From Fibrobacter sp. UBA1765 (GTDB lineage: Bacteria; Fibrobacterota; Fibrobacteria; Fibrobacterales; Fibrobacteraceae), in contig DCGZ01000157.1 in assembly GCA_002314675.1 (NCBI GenBank), forward strand, positions 1-64,000: a stretch of 64,000 nt of DNA, given 5' to 3'. The notes beneath the pieces were generated by a model. It was not told the DNA's origin, did no database searches, and worked only from the letters and a program-made list of their open reading frames with translations. Positions 7,847-17,534 of the stretch are shown here, in pieces (within the stretch, counting starts at the first letter, position 1; the number at the start of each line of letters is the position of its first letter). The translations under genes and the position numbers were made by a program.

Positions 7847-10060
7847 GTGAAAAAAATTTGTTTGCTTATTCTGTTTTTTTTGAACATTGCTCTTGCAGCG
7901 AAGTCCAATTACTTTGAAGGGTTTGCAGAGCCCTATCCTGTAAATGATGCCAAGATTTTTGACAATACTCTTGTTTTGGCTACGGCAAACGGTGTTCGTT
8001 TTGTAGATGCCTCTGGAGCATCGGTTATGCGAACCTCGGCAAACGGTCTTGGAGCGACGGGCTTTGCTTCTTTGGCTATTGTGGGGGAGGATCTCTATGC
8101 AATATCGGAAAATGGCATTATTGCTCGCAAAATCGGGGGCTCGTGGAATTTTGAACAGGTAAATCGTTCTTATGAGGAGTTTGGCGCAAATGTCGTGCCT
8201 GGTGCAGTTGCTGTAGGTGGCGACTACATGGTTATTGCCTTCAGGAATAAGCTCGCATTTTTTGATGTTAAGTCCAAGTCGTATTTAACAAGTATTGCAA
8301 AAATAGGGTCAATCGTTCTGGGTACGTATTCTCCGACTAGCGTCCTTGTTTCGAATGATTCCTTGTTTATTGCTGTTGGTAATTCCGTGTTTCTTCGCAA
8401 AATGGATTGGAAAAATTTGAGTACGGATCGTTTTTTGGCAGACCCGGCTTCTTGGACAGAAATCCCTTTTGAAAAACCGGTTCTTTCAATGGCTCTTTTA
8501 GATGGTAAACTTAAGACTAGGTCTATTGCTGGTTCTTATTACTTTGAAAATGGTAGGGAGTTTTCTGCAAGCGAAGATTCCGTGATGCTGATCGCTAACG
8601 GAGAAAAAATAAAGAATGAAGAACTTTATTTTAAAGGAAAGAGCCGTGCGAGATTTGTTTTAAGTTGCGAAAATAAAATCTTTTTAGCTGGCTCCAATTT
8701 TGTCGGCGTTCTCGAAGCCGGTAATCTTATAGATTTGACTCCTTTTAATCGTTATAGCCTTGGCGGTACGTATGAAATGACAGCTCTTTCGAAGGGTGGC
8801 ATGATTGTATCGGGGATGAATTCCAAACTGTCCGCCTTTACCGGCTCTACATTTTCAATTCCTGTGAATTCTAATGATGAAGGCTGGAAAAATGCAGAGG
8901 GCGGTATGAACTTTTTAATCAAGGCCTTGTCTGAACTCCCTTCGGGTGAAATCCTTTATAATATTTGGGGTATAGGAATCTATGTGTACCGTAACTATTC
9001 GTTTGACGAAACCTTGTTTTCGATTCAGCGCAACGATGGTACCTGCATAGAAAATTTCATGGAAAATTTCATGGTTCCTGCATCGGCGACTCCTGCCCCT
9101 GATGGCTCGGGATTTTTAGTGAGTTACTGGAGTAAGAATAATTATGGTATAGCCTTTGTTGACTTGTATGGTGATGTTTATTGCGCTTCAGGAATTGGTA
9201 GCACCGAATTTTCGGGTCCAATGCTTGCAAGGCTTTTAAAAGATGGTTCGTATGAAGTGTTTGTTGCTTCAAATGTTGCCCAGAGTGAAAACGGAAACGG
9301 TTCCCTGGACAGGTTTGTAATGCGTTCGCCTCGTTCTGGAGGTGAACTAAGCGTTATTGACAAGCAGAACTTGAAAACACCAAATCACGAGTTCCCAGTA
9401 GACTTGGCCTTTGCCTCGGATAGTACGCTGTGGATTGCAACTTATTCTAAAATAGGACATTGGAATTCAGGAGATTCGGTAATGGTTCCTCATAGGATTT
9501 CTCACTTTGCAGGTACTTCTTACTCGTCTATTGCTGTGGATCCGCACGGGAACCTTTGGATATCTTCCAACGGCGATGGTTTATATAGACTGACCCGGAA
9601 GAAAGAATCGAATGATACTCTTTCTGCTGAACATTTTAAGACCCGTCATGGTTTGATTAATGATAATATTTATGATTTAGCTTTAGATTCTGTAACGGGA
9701 ACTCTTTGGATGGCGCATAATATCGGTGTAACGATGCTTGTTCGTGATGATTTGCGTAAAGCATCTGCTTTTATGACAGATTCAATAGATCTTAAGGTAA
9801 GGGTGTATCCAAATCCGTTCCGTCCCAAAAAACATATAAGGGTTAATTTTGAATTTGTTGCTGAGAATGCAAGGATCAGTATTTTTAACGCTGGCGGAAA
9901 TCTTATTAAATCTATGGCTGATGAAGATTTGATCGGTGGTCATGCGGAATGGGATGGTCGCGATGGCTCTGGACATTTGGTTGCACCGGGAGTTTATACA
10001 TATTTAATAACCATTCACGGCAAAAAAAAGAAACAGGGTAAACTTTTAATTATTCACTAG
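7847..10060 (+). CDS. Secreted beta-propeller surface protein with FlgD-like/T9SS-type C-terminal domain
   Basis: This 737-residue protein begins with a signal peptide (to about residue 18) from a GTG start. The body has repeated 'Reg_prop'-like strands such as 'SIAVDPHGNLWISSNGDGLY' and 'LALDSVTGTLWMAHNIGVTM', typical of two-component-regulator propeller domains. The last about 85 residues ('VYPNPFRP', 'ARISIFNAGGNLIKS', 'WDGRDGSGHLVAPGVYTYLI') form a FlgD Ig-like domain, which in Bacteroidota and Fibrobacterota often serves as a type IX secretion C-terminal domain. It resembles PorZ-like or ligand-sensing surface proteins only in broad layout. The lipoprotein gene follows 17 bp later. Confidence 0.8.
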   Translation: MKKICLLILFFLNIALAAKSNYFEGFAEPYPVNDAKIFDNTLVLATANGVRFVDASGASVMRTSANGLGATGFASLAIVGEDLYAISENGIIARKIGGSWNFEQVNRSYEEFGANVVPGAVAVGGDYMVIAFRNKLAFFDVKSKSYLTSIAKIGSIVLGTYSPTSVLVSNDSLFIAVGNSVFLRKMDWKNLSTDRFLADPASWTEIPFEKPVLSMALLDGKLKTRSIAGSYYFENGREFSASEDSVMLIANGEKIKNEELYFKGKSRARFVLSCENKIFLAGSNFVGVLEAGNLIDLTPFNRYSLGGTYEMTALSKGGMIVSGMNSKLSAFTGSTFSIPVNSNDEGWKNAEGGMNFLIKALSELPSGEILYNIWGIGIYVYRNYSFDETLFSIQRNDGTCIENFMENFMVPASATPAPDGSGFLVSYWSKNNYGIAFVDLYGDVYCASGIGSTEFSGPMLARLLKDGSYEVFVASNVAQSENGNGSLDRFVMRSPRSGGELSVIDKQNLKTPNHEFPVDLAFASDSTLWIATYSKIGHWNSGDSVMVPHRISHFAGTSYSSIAVDPHGNLWISSNGDGLYRLTRKKESNDTLSAEHFKTRHGLINDNIYDLALDSVTGTLWMAHNIGVTMLVRDDLRKASAFMTDSIDLKVRVYPNPFRPKKHIRVNFEFVAENARISIFNAGGNLIKSMADEDLIGGHAEWDGRDGSGHLVAPGVYTYLITIHGKKKKQGKLLIIH

Positions 10061-10077
10061 TAAAGGACATTGAAAAA

Positions 10078-10500
10078 ATGAAACTGAAAAAAATTTTTGT
10101 AGTAGCAATAATTTTTATTGTATCGCTTATGGTTGGTTGCGCTTCTCAGCGAACCCGAGCAACATGTGCTGAAACTGAATACCGCTTGAATTCCATGAGC
10201 TATTCTCCGGACCAGCGTGCGTTCCTGGAAGAGGAACTTAGACAGTGCCGAGCAGAACAGGCGGAACAAGAAAAAGATGATGTGATTACGAACAAGGTCG
10301 TTGGCAGTATCCGAGACCGCTTTGCTGCAGATTCTGCGGCAAAGGCTAAGGAAAAAGTAGAAACCGTCGAGGCTCCATCTGAAGTTGTAGAGGACGTTTC
10401 TGAGAATGCAAGTGTAGCTACTGAAGAATCTTCCGAAGTTTCTGAAACTCCAGCAAGTGAAACTGTTGAAGATGCAACCGAAGAGTCTGCGGGTAATTAA
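10078..10500 (+). CDS. Small lipoprotein with acidic low-complexity tail
   Basis: A 140-residue protein with a clear lipoprotein signal: basic N-terminus, hydrophobic core and the lipobox 'LMVGC' (Cys21). Residues 22-60 hold two more cysteines and an amphipathic Arg/Glu-rich stretch. The remainder is Glu/Ser/Val-rich low-complexity sequence, probably disordered. The function is unknown. It overlaps the tRNA nucleotidyltransferase start by one base (TAATG), so the two are translated from the same message. Confidence 0.8.
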   Translation: MKLKKIFVVAIIFIVSLMVGCASQRTRATCAETEYRLNSMSYSPDQRAFLEEELRQCRAEQAEQEKDDVITNKVVGSIRDRFAADSAAKAKEKVETVEAPSEVVEDVSENASVATEESSEVSETPASETVEDATEESAGN

Positions 10501-11801
10501 TGCTTAAGACTATTTTCGGCGAAGATATTAATCCGCAAGTTCCAACGCGCCTTTTGAAAATTGCAGAAGACATTCGTGCTGCGGGTGGCAGGGCCTACCT
10601 TGTAGGAGGCTTTGTTCGCGATACGTTGCTCGGGAATGCGGATAGCCGCGACTACGATGTGGAGGTTTATAACATTTCGCAAGAAACTTTGCTGAGTGTG
10701 CTTTCCAAATATGGTCGCGCCGATGCCGTTGGCCGTGCATTTGGCGTGTATCATCTTTCCATGAAAGGTTTGTCCCTTGATTTTTCGTTCCCGCGCACAG
10801 AGAGCAAGGTCGGTCGCGGCCACAAGGGCTTTGTCGTAGAAACGCATACGGACCTTTCCTTTAAGGAAGCCGCATTCCGCAGGGACTTTACCGTGAATGC
10901 CATGGGAATGGAACTCCCTACTTTTGAATTGAACGACCCGTACAATGGCGAAGGTGATTTGCGAAACGGCGTATTACGCCATGTCGGTAGCGCCTTTGCC
11001 GAGGATTCGCTCCGCATTTTACGCGGTGTTCAATTTGCTGCACGTTTCCGTTTGCAACTTGCCGACGAAACGCGTGACCTTTGTAGAACTCTTTCTTTAG
11101 ACGATCTTTCCAAGGAACGCATCTACGAAGAATTCAAGAAGTGGCTTTTAAAACCGGGACTTCGTTCCCTTGGTTTAAAGACATTCCTCGCCATGGACCT
11201 TTTGCGCTTTTTCCCGGAAATTTTACCGTTGAATGATTCTTATGAATTGCTTGGTGAATATCTCGACAACATTTCTGAAGCGGCGGTAGAATTCCCTGAA
11301 GAATCCAGAATGATTCTTGCTTTTGCTTCACTTTTGAGCGGCAATGCAGAGCCTGCGGAATCTGTAAAGTTCCTCGACAAGATGACGAATGAAATCAAGA
11401 TTTTAAAGGGCGTTCCTCTTTTGCTTGAGTATGCTCCAAAGGTGAAAACAGCAATTTCTGAAAGAACTTTGCCGAGCGACTCCGAAATCCGTCGGTTGAG
11501 TGTCGCCTTGAATGGGCTTGAAATGTTCCTTGCTTTTGTTGCAGCAAACCCGGTTCTTGATCAAGATGCCCGTTCTGATTTTGCCTGCAATTTTAAATTA
11601 AGGGCTCGTGAACTTGGAGTCTTTGAACATGCTCCGGAGCCGTACTTGACTGGGCGCTATTTGATGAGCATCGGCCAAAAACCAGGCAAGCTTTTTGGGG
11701 AACTTATCAAGGAAAGCTTTGAACTGCAGCTAGATGGCAAGTTGACTTGTGTTAGCGATGCAGAAGCCTGGGCCTATGCCAGATTGGCAGAAAAATCCTA
11801 G
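10500..11801 (+). CDS. cca: CCA tRNA nucleotidyltransferase / poly(A) polymerase family protein
   Basis: The 433-residue class II nucleotidyltransferase shows the family's head motifs: 'YLVGGFVRDTLLG', then the metal-binding 'RDYDVEVY' (DxD), the RRDFTVNAM motif and the 'DSLRILRGVQFAARF' motif that binds ATP/CTP. It adds or repairs the 3' CCA end of tRNAs, or adds poly(A); sequence inspection cannot separate the two. No HD phosphohydrolase motif is evident in the C-terminal half. It converges with the following minus-strand gene, the two stop codons sharing a CTAG palindrome. Confidence 0.88.
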   Translation: MLKTIFGEDINPQVPTRLLKIAEDIRAAGGRAYLVGGFVRDTLLGNADSRDYDVEVYNISQETLLSVLSKYGRADAVGRAFGVYHLSMKGLSLDFSFPRTESKVGRGHKGFVVETHTDLSFKEAAFRRDFTVNAMGMELPTFELNDPYNGEGDLRNGVLRHVGSAFAEDSLRILRGVQFAARFRLQLADETRDLCRTLSLDDLSKERIYEEFKKWLLKPGLRSLGLKTFLAMDLLRFFPEILPLNDSYELLGEYLDNISEAAVEFPEESRMILAFASLLSGNAEPAESVKFLDKMTNEIKILKGVPLLLEYAPKVKTAISERTLPSDSEIRRLSVALNGLEMFLAFVAANPVLDQDARSDFACNFKLRARELGVFEHAPEPYLTGRYLMSIGQKPGKLFGELIKESFELQLDGKLTCVSDAEAWAYARLAEKS

Positions 11802-13138
11802 CCAAGCTTTGAAAGTATAATTGGTACTTGTGAAACCGCATTTAGAATGCCTATGCAAATGACAAAAATTGCGTAGGCATTTTTATGTTTTTCATTTTGA
11901 ATCGAATGCCAGATATGGATTGCAATGCCAAGTAAAATCCAATCTGCAATGTAGAACACCCGTTCTCCAGAAGCGTAGATTGTTGGTGAAAAGTACATGA
12001 GAGCTTCTGTAGCGATAGCGAGTATAAAAAGGGTGAATAGCTTAGCCTTGCCATGATTCCACAAGAGAATCCCTGTAAAGACTGTCGCAATGCTCCACCA
12101 TGTAAAGGCAACCCAATTGCAAAGAGACATGCCGGAAATGGATGGGAATGTTTCTGGGCGTATTGCAGGGTCAATGGCATTTAGACCAATGTCAGAAAAC
12201 AATTCAATTTTTGCAAAGGGCAAGAGTGCTGCAATTATAAATAGCGCCGCCGGAATACTAGACTTTAATTTTTTTGGCGCCGAAAGAATGGAAGCAAGCC
12301 AGAGCAGGATAAACAATGCTTTCCCTTCGTTTGCAAAAGAAGAAAGCATCCATTGCAGGGTAATAAAAGAATGTTCTGCAATGGAAAGTGCCGCAAATTG
12401 CGGGTACCAGTTTTCGGTTTCTGTAGCAATGCGCGATGCGTTACCTGGGGCAAAATAAAGAATGGCAAATGCAAATATGAATACCGCAAGTTCAATCCAA
12501 ATGGCTTTGGGTACGCATTCCTTTCTATAAAGTTTGTAGCACAATCCGGCTACCCAAATGCATATTACGGAAAAACCTATTTGCTCGATAGAAGTAACAG
12601 CGAACAAGCTTAACGGGATACTGTATATTAAGTGCTTGGGTGAATATTTCTGCCCCTTAAGATACTTGAAAAAAGGAATTAGAATAATCAGGGCGGCAAC
12701 TATAGCCCATGTATAGAAAATGGAGCCGTTAACCCAAATCGCGGCATGCCCAAAAGTCATGATATCCATGAGCAGATATCCAATGACTAGAATCAATGGC
12801 AACCGAATTGCTGAAAAGCCTGTAAGCTTGTTTTCTGGTTTTAAAATATGATATAGACAGGCCGGGAGAGCAGCAACCATTATTGCGTTGACAAATCTCC
12901 AGAACCATATTCCCAGGGTAAAGGTCCCGAAAACAACGCTTTCTGCTCCAAGTCTTCCTGTCCATGTGACGTAACGCCATTGTAGATAATCTACAAGATT
13001 CATGGAATGTGCGTAGCTGTCGAAAAATGCGTCATCGCCATCGGAGTAATGAATTTTGCAGAGCACAAGAAATGCAAAAAATGCGACAGTTCCAAAAAAA
13101 ATTTTGGGACTAAAAAATCTTTGTATGGATTGAATCAC
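11798..13138 (-). CDS. Polytopic membrane protein (DUF6056-like)
   Basis: The 446-residue protein has about ten hydrophobic segments and no soluble catalytic domain. The first extracytoplasmic loop carries an acidic patch ('YSDGDDAFFDSYA') followed by 'WRYVTWTGRL', a pattern of DUF6056-type membrane glycosyltransferase-like (GT-C fold) proteins. GTG 13138 is preferred: it lies 1 nt past the upstream stop and is preceded by GGAAG. The open frame extends 15 more codons into the upstream gene. It forms an operon with the family-2 glycosyltransferase, so a role in building a lipid-linked or surface glycan is likely but unproven. Confidence 0.72.
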   Translation of the reverse strand: MIQSIQRFFSPKIFFGTVAFFAFLVLCKIHYSDGDDAFFDSYAHSMNLVDYLQWRYVTWTGRLGAESVVFGTFTLGIWFWRFVNAIMVAALPACLYHILKPENKLTGFSAIRLPLILVIGYLLMDIMTFGHAAIWVNGSIFYTWAIVAALIILIPFFKYLKGQKYSPKHLIYSIPLSLFAVTSIEQIGFSVICIWVAGLCYKLYRKECVPKAIWIELAVFIFAFAILYFAPGNASRIATETENWYPQFAALSIAEHSFITLQWMLSSFANEGKALFILLWLASILSAPKKLKSSIPAALFIIAALLPFAKIELFSDIGLNAIDPAIRPETFPSISGMSLCNWVAFTWWSIATVFTGILLWNHGKAKLFTLFILAIATEALMYFSPTIYASGERVFYIADWILLGIAIHIWHSIQNEKHKNAYAIFVICIGILNAVSQVPIILSKLG

Positions 13139-13139
13139 T

Positions 13140-14240
13140 TTACTTCCATTTAAACAGGCCGAGCAAACCGAACGGCACTGCAAACACGTTCATTGGAACC
13201 TGCATGATTTCTGTGATAGGCAGGCAGAGCAAGAGCTTTTTGGAACGGAGCTTGACTGCGGCACATGTAAGGAAGAACAAGTCGCAGGCAACCTTCACGG
13301 CCATTGGAATAACAAACCATGTTAACGGGAATTCTGCAAACATCACAAGGAACGGGCTAATCAAAAGCCAGATCAGGAACGTGTAGATAAGCGAAAGTCC
13401 AAGTGTGTACAGGTGGCTATCGTACTTGGTACCGTTGCTAGACCAGCGGGCGCGCTGGAAGAACAGGGCCTTGAGAGAATTCACCGGAGCGGTTTCGATC
13501 ATTGCGTCAGCGCTCAGGTTGTAACAGAACTTGACATTTGGTTCCTTGATCATCTTGTGGATCAGCATGTCGTCGTCGCCACTCGAAAGATTCACGAGAT
13601 CTCCAAAACCGCCAACCTTGAAGAACAAGTCCTTTTTATAGGCGAGGCATGCGGCACTTGCAAGCATCGGATGGCCTAGACTAAAACCAGCTGCTTCGAT
13701 GCTTGTGTAGGCGAGCGTTTCCAGTTTCTGGTATTGGTGTACCGGGCTCCAGCCCCCAGTATTTTGCTTTGGCCCTTGCACAATGGCAATGTCGCCTTCG
13801 AAACGCCCGGCCATGCTTGCAAGCCACTTTTTTGTAGGAACGCAGTCTGCATCCATAATCAGCAAAACTTCACCGCGGGCTTCCTTGAAGCCGCTTTCCA
13901 GAGCTCGTTTCTTTGGGCTTTCGATTTTTGGCAAGTTTGGGTCCAGGTGCAGAACGCGGAACTTTTCGTGCGTTGCTGCAAAATCATCGAGAATCTTGCC
14001 GGTGGAATCCGTGGAGCGGTCATCGACGCAGATAATTTCGTATTCGCCTTCGTACTCCTGCCTGTCAAGAGCCTCTAGCGTGCGAGCCGCGAATTCTTCT
14101 TCGTTTCGCATCGGAATGACGACTGTTACAAATGGTGTCGCCTTGCCCTTGTGCCTATGCGTGCGCATAATCCCCACCGCGAAGGTGATGATCGCTATTG
14201 CATAAAGGGCCGTCAATGCGGCGAGAATGATTTCGCTCAT
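13140..14240 (-). CDS. Membrane-associated family 2 glycosyltransferase
   Basis: The 366-residue GT2 enzyme has an N-terminal membrane helix (about 5-24), the GT-A core with 'VTVVIPMRNEE', 'CVDDRSTDST' and the metal-binding 'MDADCVP', the acceptor 'GDDDML' motif, and the processive-type 'FFQRARWSSNG' (QxxRW-like). At least two C-terminal membrane helices follow (about 270-345). It resembles ceramide-glucosyltransferase or cellulose-synthase-like enzymes that use a UDP-sugar on a lipid or polysaccharide acceptor. The downstream gene starts 1 nt after its stop and is co-transcribed. Confidence 0.85.
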   Translation of the reverse strand: MSEIILAALTALYAIAIITFAVGIMRTHRHKGKATPFVTVVIPMRNEEEFAARTLEALDRQEYEGEYEIICVDDRSTDSTGKILDDFAATHEKFRVLHLDPNLPKIESPKKRALESGFKEARGEVLLIMDADCVPTKKWLASMAGRFEGDIAIVQGPKQNTGGWSPVHQYQKLETLAYTSIEAAGFSLGHPMLASAACLAYKKDLFFKVGGFGDLVNLSSGDDDMLIHKMIKEPNVKFCYNLSADAMIETAPVNSLKALFFQRARWSSNGTKYDSHLYTLGLSLIYTFLIWLLISPFLVMFAEFPLTWFVIPMAVKVACDLFFLTCAAVKLRSKKLLLCLPITEIMQVPMNVFAVPFGLLGLFKWK

Positions 14241-14275
14241 ATTTGTAAAGTTAAAAAAATTTATATGGGCGTTCC

Positions 14276-14358
14276 CCTCGCAGGGCGAGGGTCGCCGTCT
14301 TTCGGGCTACCCTCTGGTCGGTGCTAAAGGTATTTAGCACAGGCGCTATTTAGCGCCT
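14276..14358. repeat. Cluster of short palindromes upstream of lpxA
   Basis: Between the divergent glycosyltransferase and lpxA genes lie three adjacent inverted repeats: CTCGCaggGCGAG, then GTGCTAAAggTATTTAGCAC (14321-14340), then AGGCGCTATTTAGCGCCT (14341-14358). The segment is GC-richer than the surrounding spacer and shares GCGACCCTCGCC (other strand) with the palindromic repeat at 32960-32970. It is probably a dispersed repeat remnant or a structured leader. Confidence 0.5.
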
Positions 14359-14396
14359 CCCTACAGGTGGCTAACGCAATTTTGTACATTTAGCGC

Positions 14397-15161
14397 ATGA
14401 TTCACCCTAGCGCACTAGTATCTTCACAGGCCGAAGTTTCTCCCGAAGCTTTCGTTGGCCCTTGGTGCATTGTGGAAGCCGGTGCAAAAATTGCATCGGG
14501 AGTGCGCCTGGAATCGCGCGTCCATGTGTATCCGCTTACGGAAATATCCGAAAATACAGCCGTTTATGATGGAGCCATTTTGGGAGCCCCGCCGCAGGAT
14601 TTAAAGTATGCCGGGGAACCGACTGTTTTGCGCATAGGCAAAAATTGCACGATTCGTGAATATTGCACATTGAATCGCGGAACCGTAGCTTCGGGCTGTA
14701 CAGAAATTTTTGATGACGTATTGTTGATGGCGTATGTCCATGTGGCGCACGACTGCCGTATAGGGGAAGGCGCTGTGGTTAGCAATGGTTGCCAGCTTGG
14801 CGGACATGTCCATGTCGGTAAATACGCGACAATCGGGGGAACCGCAGGGGTTGCACAGCGTTGTCGGGTAGGGGCCTATTCCTTTGTTGGAGCTTCGCTA
14901 AAAGTCGACCGTGATGTTCCTCCAGCAGTCAAGGCTCTTGGGAATCCATTGAAATTTGCGGGAATCAATTTGCATGCCTTGCGAAGGTTCCCGGAACGAT
15001 TCTCTGAAGAACGCATTCAAAATTTTGAGCGTGCTTACAAGTTGCTGTTCCGCACGGGGGTGCCTGTAGAAAATTCTTTGCAAAACCTGCTTGCTAGTGA
15101 TGCGGATCCTATTTTGAAAGAATTCTTTTCTGGTTGGCACGGCTCTTTAATAGGGCGATAA
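14397..15161 (+). CDS. lpxA: Acyl-ACP:UDP-N-acetylglucosamine O-acyltransferase
   Basis: The 254-residue protein is a left-handed beta-helix acyltransferase with hexapeptide repeats over residues 1-190 and the helical C-terminal domain. The catalytic His is in 'VHVAHDC' (His118, equivalent to His125 of E. coli). 'LGAPPQDLKYAGEPT' and 'NPLKFAGINLHALRRF' are close to LpxA consensus. It performs the first step of lipid A synthesis in the cytoplasm, showing the organism has an LPS-type outer membrane. It stands apart from any lpxD/fabZ cluster and ends at a bidirectional terminator. Confidence 0.95.
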   Translation: MIHPSALVSSQAEVSPEAFVGPWCIVEAGAKIASGVRLESRVHVYPLTEISENTAVYDGAILGAPPQDLKYAGEPTVLRIGKNCTIREYCTLNRGTVASGCTEIFDDVLLMAYVHVAHDCRIGEGAVVSNGCQLGGHVHVGKYATIGGTAGVAQRCRVGAYSFVGASLKVDRDVPPAVKALGNPLKFAGINLHALRRFPERFSEERIQNFERAYKLLFRTGVPVENSLQNLLASDADPILKEFFSGWHGSLIGR

Positions 15162-15189
15162 AAAAAGCTAGGCGACGCCTAGCTTTTTT
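15161..15189. terminator. Bidirectional rho-independent terminator between lpxA and GH5
   Basis: The inverted repeat AAAAAAGCTAGGC / GCCTAGCTTTTTT with loop GAC has A and T runs on both sides, so it can end both the plus-strand lpxA and the minus-strand GH5 transcript. Confidence 0.9.
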
Positions 15190-15206
15190 CATTTGCATTG
15201 AAATTT

Positions 15207-16520
15207 TTATTCTGTAGCAGGGAAGAATGCATCCGGGAAGCCTGTATACCAGGTATCTGCTTCCTTGTCGTAGGCTTCAAAGCCGCCTACTTTGGTAAAT
15301 CCCCAGTAATGCCAAGAAATATCGTACTTTTCTGCTGCCTGGATTGTGACTTGAGCCCATCTAGCCTTCATCTTTGCAGATGGTAACGGTTGACCCGCAT
15401 TGCATACATTGTCGTTTGCGAAGGAGCCACCGCCAGAAATACCGAATTCACCCATATTCATTGGGACGTGTCCGCCATTTACATCTGGGTAGAGCTTTGT
15501 CGCGAGCTGCTTGTAGGATCTCAGGTCTGCGTTTGCTGTATTTGCGTATGCATCATCACCTACGCATGGGGTGCTGTGTCCCTGATGGCTGTAGTTGAAC
15601 GGTTCGTAGTAGTGACCAGAATAAATGATGTTTCCGTCCTGGGGCAACTTGAGCTTATCAAGATCAAAGAACTTTGCTGCGTGGTAGGCTTCGAACATGA
15701 TTGTCTTGCCTGGAGCCGCCTGTCGGATTGCATTATAGCCAAGGGTCATGACTTCGTTCATGAGGTTTGCATCTTTCATGGTTGGTTCATTCAAGATGTC
15801 AAAGACAAGCATTGTATCGGGGAATACGTTGAATGCCTGTGCTACCTCGCTCCAGATAGAGAAATAGTGAAGCTTTTCGGATTCGTAAAGGTCCGGGTGG
15901 TCTACGGCATGGTCTGCTGCAAACATGATTTCGTGATACCAGTGGAAACTCATGACAACGGCAAGTCCTGCGTCTATTGCGAGCTTTACGTCTTCAAGAA
16001 CCCCGGCTAAGCGTTCTGGGTTTACTGTGTGGGTTTCAGGATTGGAGTTATGCTGCCACTTGACCGGAATGCGGACGGAGTTAAAGCCAGCCTCCTTGAT
16101 TTTCTGGAAGTAGCTATCTTCAATCGGGTTGCCCCAGCTTGCGTCAAGTCGGTCTTCGCAGCCAAAGTTATAGCGTTCTGCCGGCAAGCTGCCTAAATAA
16201 GCCTGGTCAGCCGAAGTCAATTTAATAGTCTTTGTTTCGCCGTTTACCGTATAGACAAAGTCGTCGTCTTCGCGGAGAGTTCCGCAACCCCAGTAGGAGT
16301 TACCGTCCCAGGCGTTGCCAAGGTTGATGCCCTTGCCCAGGCGCTTGTTCATGGCGCGTCCAAGGGAGTAGTCTACAGGGGTAGCTGTCGACTGTTCTTC
16401 TTCTGCTACTGGATCTTCCTTTTTTGCTTCGAGTCCGTTGTCGCTACTGGAGCAGGCGTACAGTCCAAATCCCAGCATGCTAAAACTTAATAGTGCAGGA
16501 ATCATTGCAGATTTCTTCAT
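15207..16520 (-). CDS. GH5 endoglucanase, lipoprotein
   Basis: The 437-residue protein carries a lipoprotein signal ('GLYAC', Cys23), a short acidic linker (about 25-48) and a GH5 TIM barrel (about 55-435). The acid/base Glu245 is in 'DILNEPT', the nucleophile Glu358 is in 'MNMGEFGI', and 'GINLGNAWD' and 'NSVRIPVKW' are typical GH5 strand motifs. It would hydrolyse internal beta-1,4 links of cellulose or related glucans while anchored to a membrane, probably the outer one. It is monocistronic, has its own terminator and diverges from the carbohydrate-binding/outer-membrane operon. Confidence 0.9.
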   Translation of the reverse strand: MKKSAMIPALLSFSMLGFGLYACSSSDNGLEAKKEDPVAEEEQSTATPVDYSLGRAMNKRLGKGINLGNAWDGNSYWGCGTLREDDDFVYTVNGETKTIKLTSADQAYLGSLPAERYNFGCEDRLDASWGNPIEDSYFQKIKEAGFNSVRIPVKWQHNSNPETHTVNPERLAGVLEDVKLAIDAGLAVVMSFHWYHEIMFAADHAVDHPDLYESEKLHYFSIWSEVAQAFNVFPDTMLVFDILNEPTMKDANLMNEVMTLGYNAIRQAAPGKTIMFEAYHAAKFFDLDKLKLPQDGNIIYSGHYYEPFNYSHQGHSTPCVGDDAYANTANADLRSYKQLATKLYPDVNGGHVPMNMGEFGISGGGSFANDNVCNAGQPLPSAKMKARWAQVTIQAAEKYDISWHYWGFTKVGGFEAYDKEADTWYTGFPDAFFPATE

Positions 16521-16781
16521 ATAAAATCCTCGTTGACTTAACTTTTACCCAAAGATACTCTTTTTTTTGAGCCTATGGACGATTTTCTTAAAAATATACT
16601 TTATTAAAATTATACAAAATTGTGACAACTGTAATTTGCGTAAGTCGTGAAAAATCATTCATTTAGGCAAAATTTAGTATTTTAGCCTTTTGAAAAGTAC
16701 TTTTTTTCAAAAATGCAAAATCGCATGTCCAAAAAACAAGCTATATTCGGCACTATTGGATTTTGGAGAAATCTACAACTT

Positions 16782-17519
16782 ATGAAATCAATGCTACAGA
16801 ATACCATCTTGAAGTGTGCCGCAGGCGCCCTTCTTCTTGCGTCTTTCTCGTTCGCCGGTTTTAACGACTATCGCGATAGAGATGCCGGACGCTTTATTTT
16901 GAAGGATCCTAAGCCGTTCCGCCCGGATAAGGATGTTGTTTCCGTTGTTATGCGTGAAGCTATTCCTCGTGGCGGTGGCTATGTTTACCAGTATCCGCGT
17001 GAAAACCCGGAACCGGTACTCACCGATAAGTATGCTATGGAAGGTGCTCTTTCCATGGAAATTGAACTTATCGCAAGCGACTACTCCGGTGTTGCTATTT
17101 GTATTGCAGGTTCAGTAGACCTTACACCATATCTTGAAGATGGCGTTCTTGAATTCTGGATCAAGGGCGAAAAGGGTGGCGAAAACGCCTTGTTCGTACT
17201 TTTGGACGATGGTACAAAGACCGGTGGTGAATCCATGCAGGTTAAGCTCCGTTCCAAGAGCCTTGGCGAAATTACAACAGAGTGGACTCGCTTTAGCGTT
17301 CCTTTGAAGCTTTTTGGTATGACCGGTGTGTACTGGGATGCCAAGAATACCCGCGAAGTTATGCTCCCGTTTGCATGGTCAAACTTCAAGGGCTTCCGTC
17401 TTGAAGTCCGTAAGGACGAAAACGAATCCTTTAAGGTATGGATCGACGATGTCGTGATTAAGAAGCACGGTAAGGCATACGAAGGTCCGGAATTCTACCC
17501 GTTCCGCAACGAGATTTAA
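16782..17519 (+). CDS. Secreted carbohydrate-binding-like (jelly-roll) protein
   Basis: From ATG 16782 (GGAG 14 nt upstream) the product is 245 residues with a signal peptide ending near 'SFSFA'. The mature part is one beta-sandwich domain with features of CBM11/CIA30-like modules: 'GVLEFWIKGEKGG', 'WTRFSVPLKLFG', and the closing 'FKVWIDDVVI' typical of such folds. The open frame extends 23 codons upstream, but that part lacks signal-peptide character. It is the first gene of a six-gene surface operon (16782-26403) and probably supplies the glycan-binding or scaffold part of an outer-membrane complex. No catalytic residues are apparent. Confidence 0.75.
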   Translation: MKSMLQNTILKCAAGALLLASFSFAGFNDYRDRDAGRFILKDPKPFRPDKDVVSVVMREAIPRGGGYVYQYPRENPEPVLTDKYAMEGALSMEIELIASDYSGVAICIAGSVDLTPYLEDGVLEFWIKGEKGGENALFVLLDDGTKTGGESMQVKLRSKSLGEITTEWTRFSVPLKLFGMTGVYWDAKNTREVMLPFAWSNFKGFRLEVRKDENESFKVWIDDVVIKKHGKAYEGPEFYPFRNEI

Positions 17520-17534
17520 GAGGATTAGAATTTT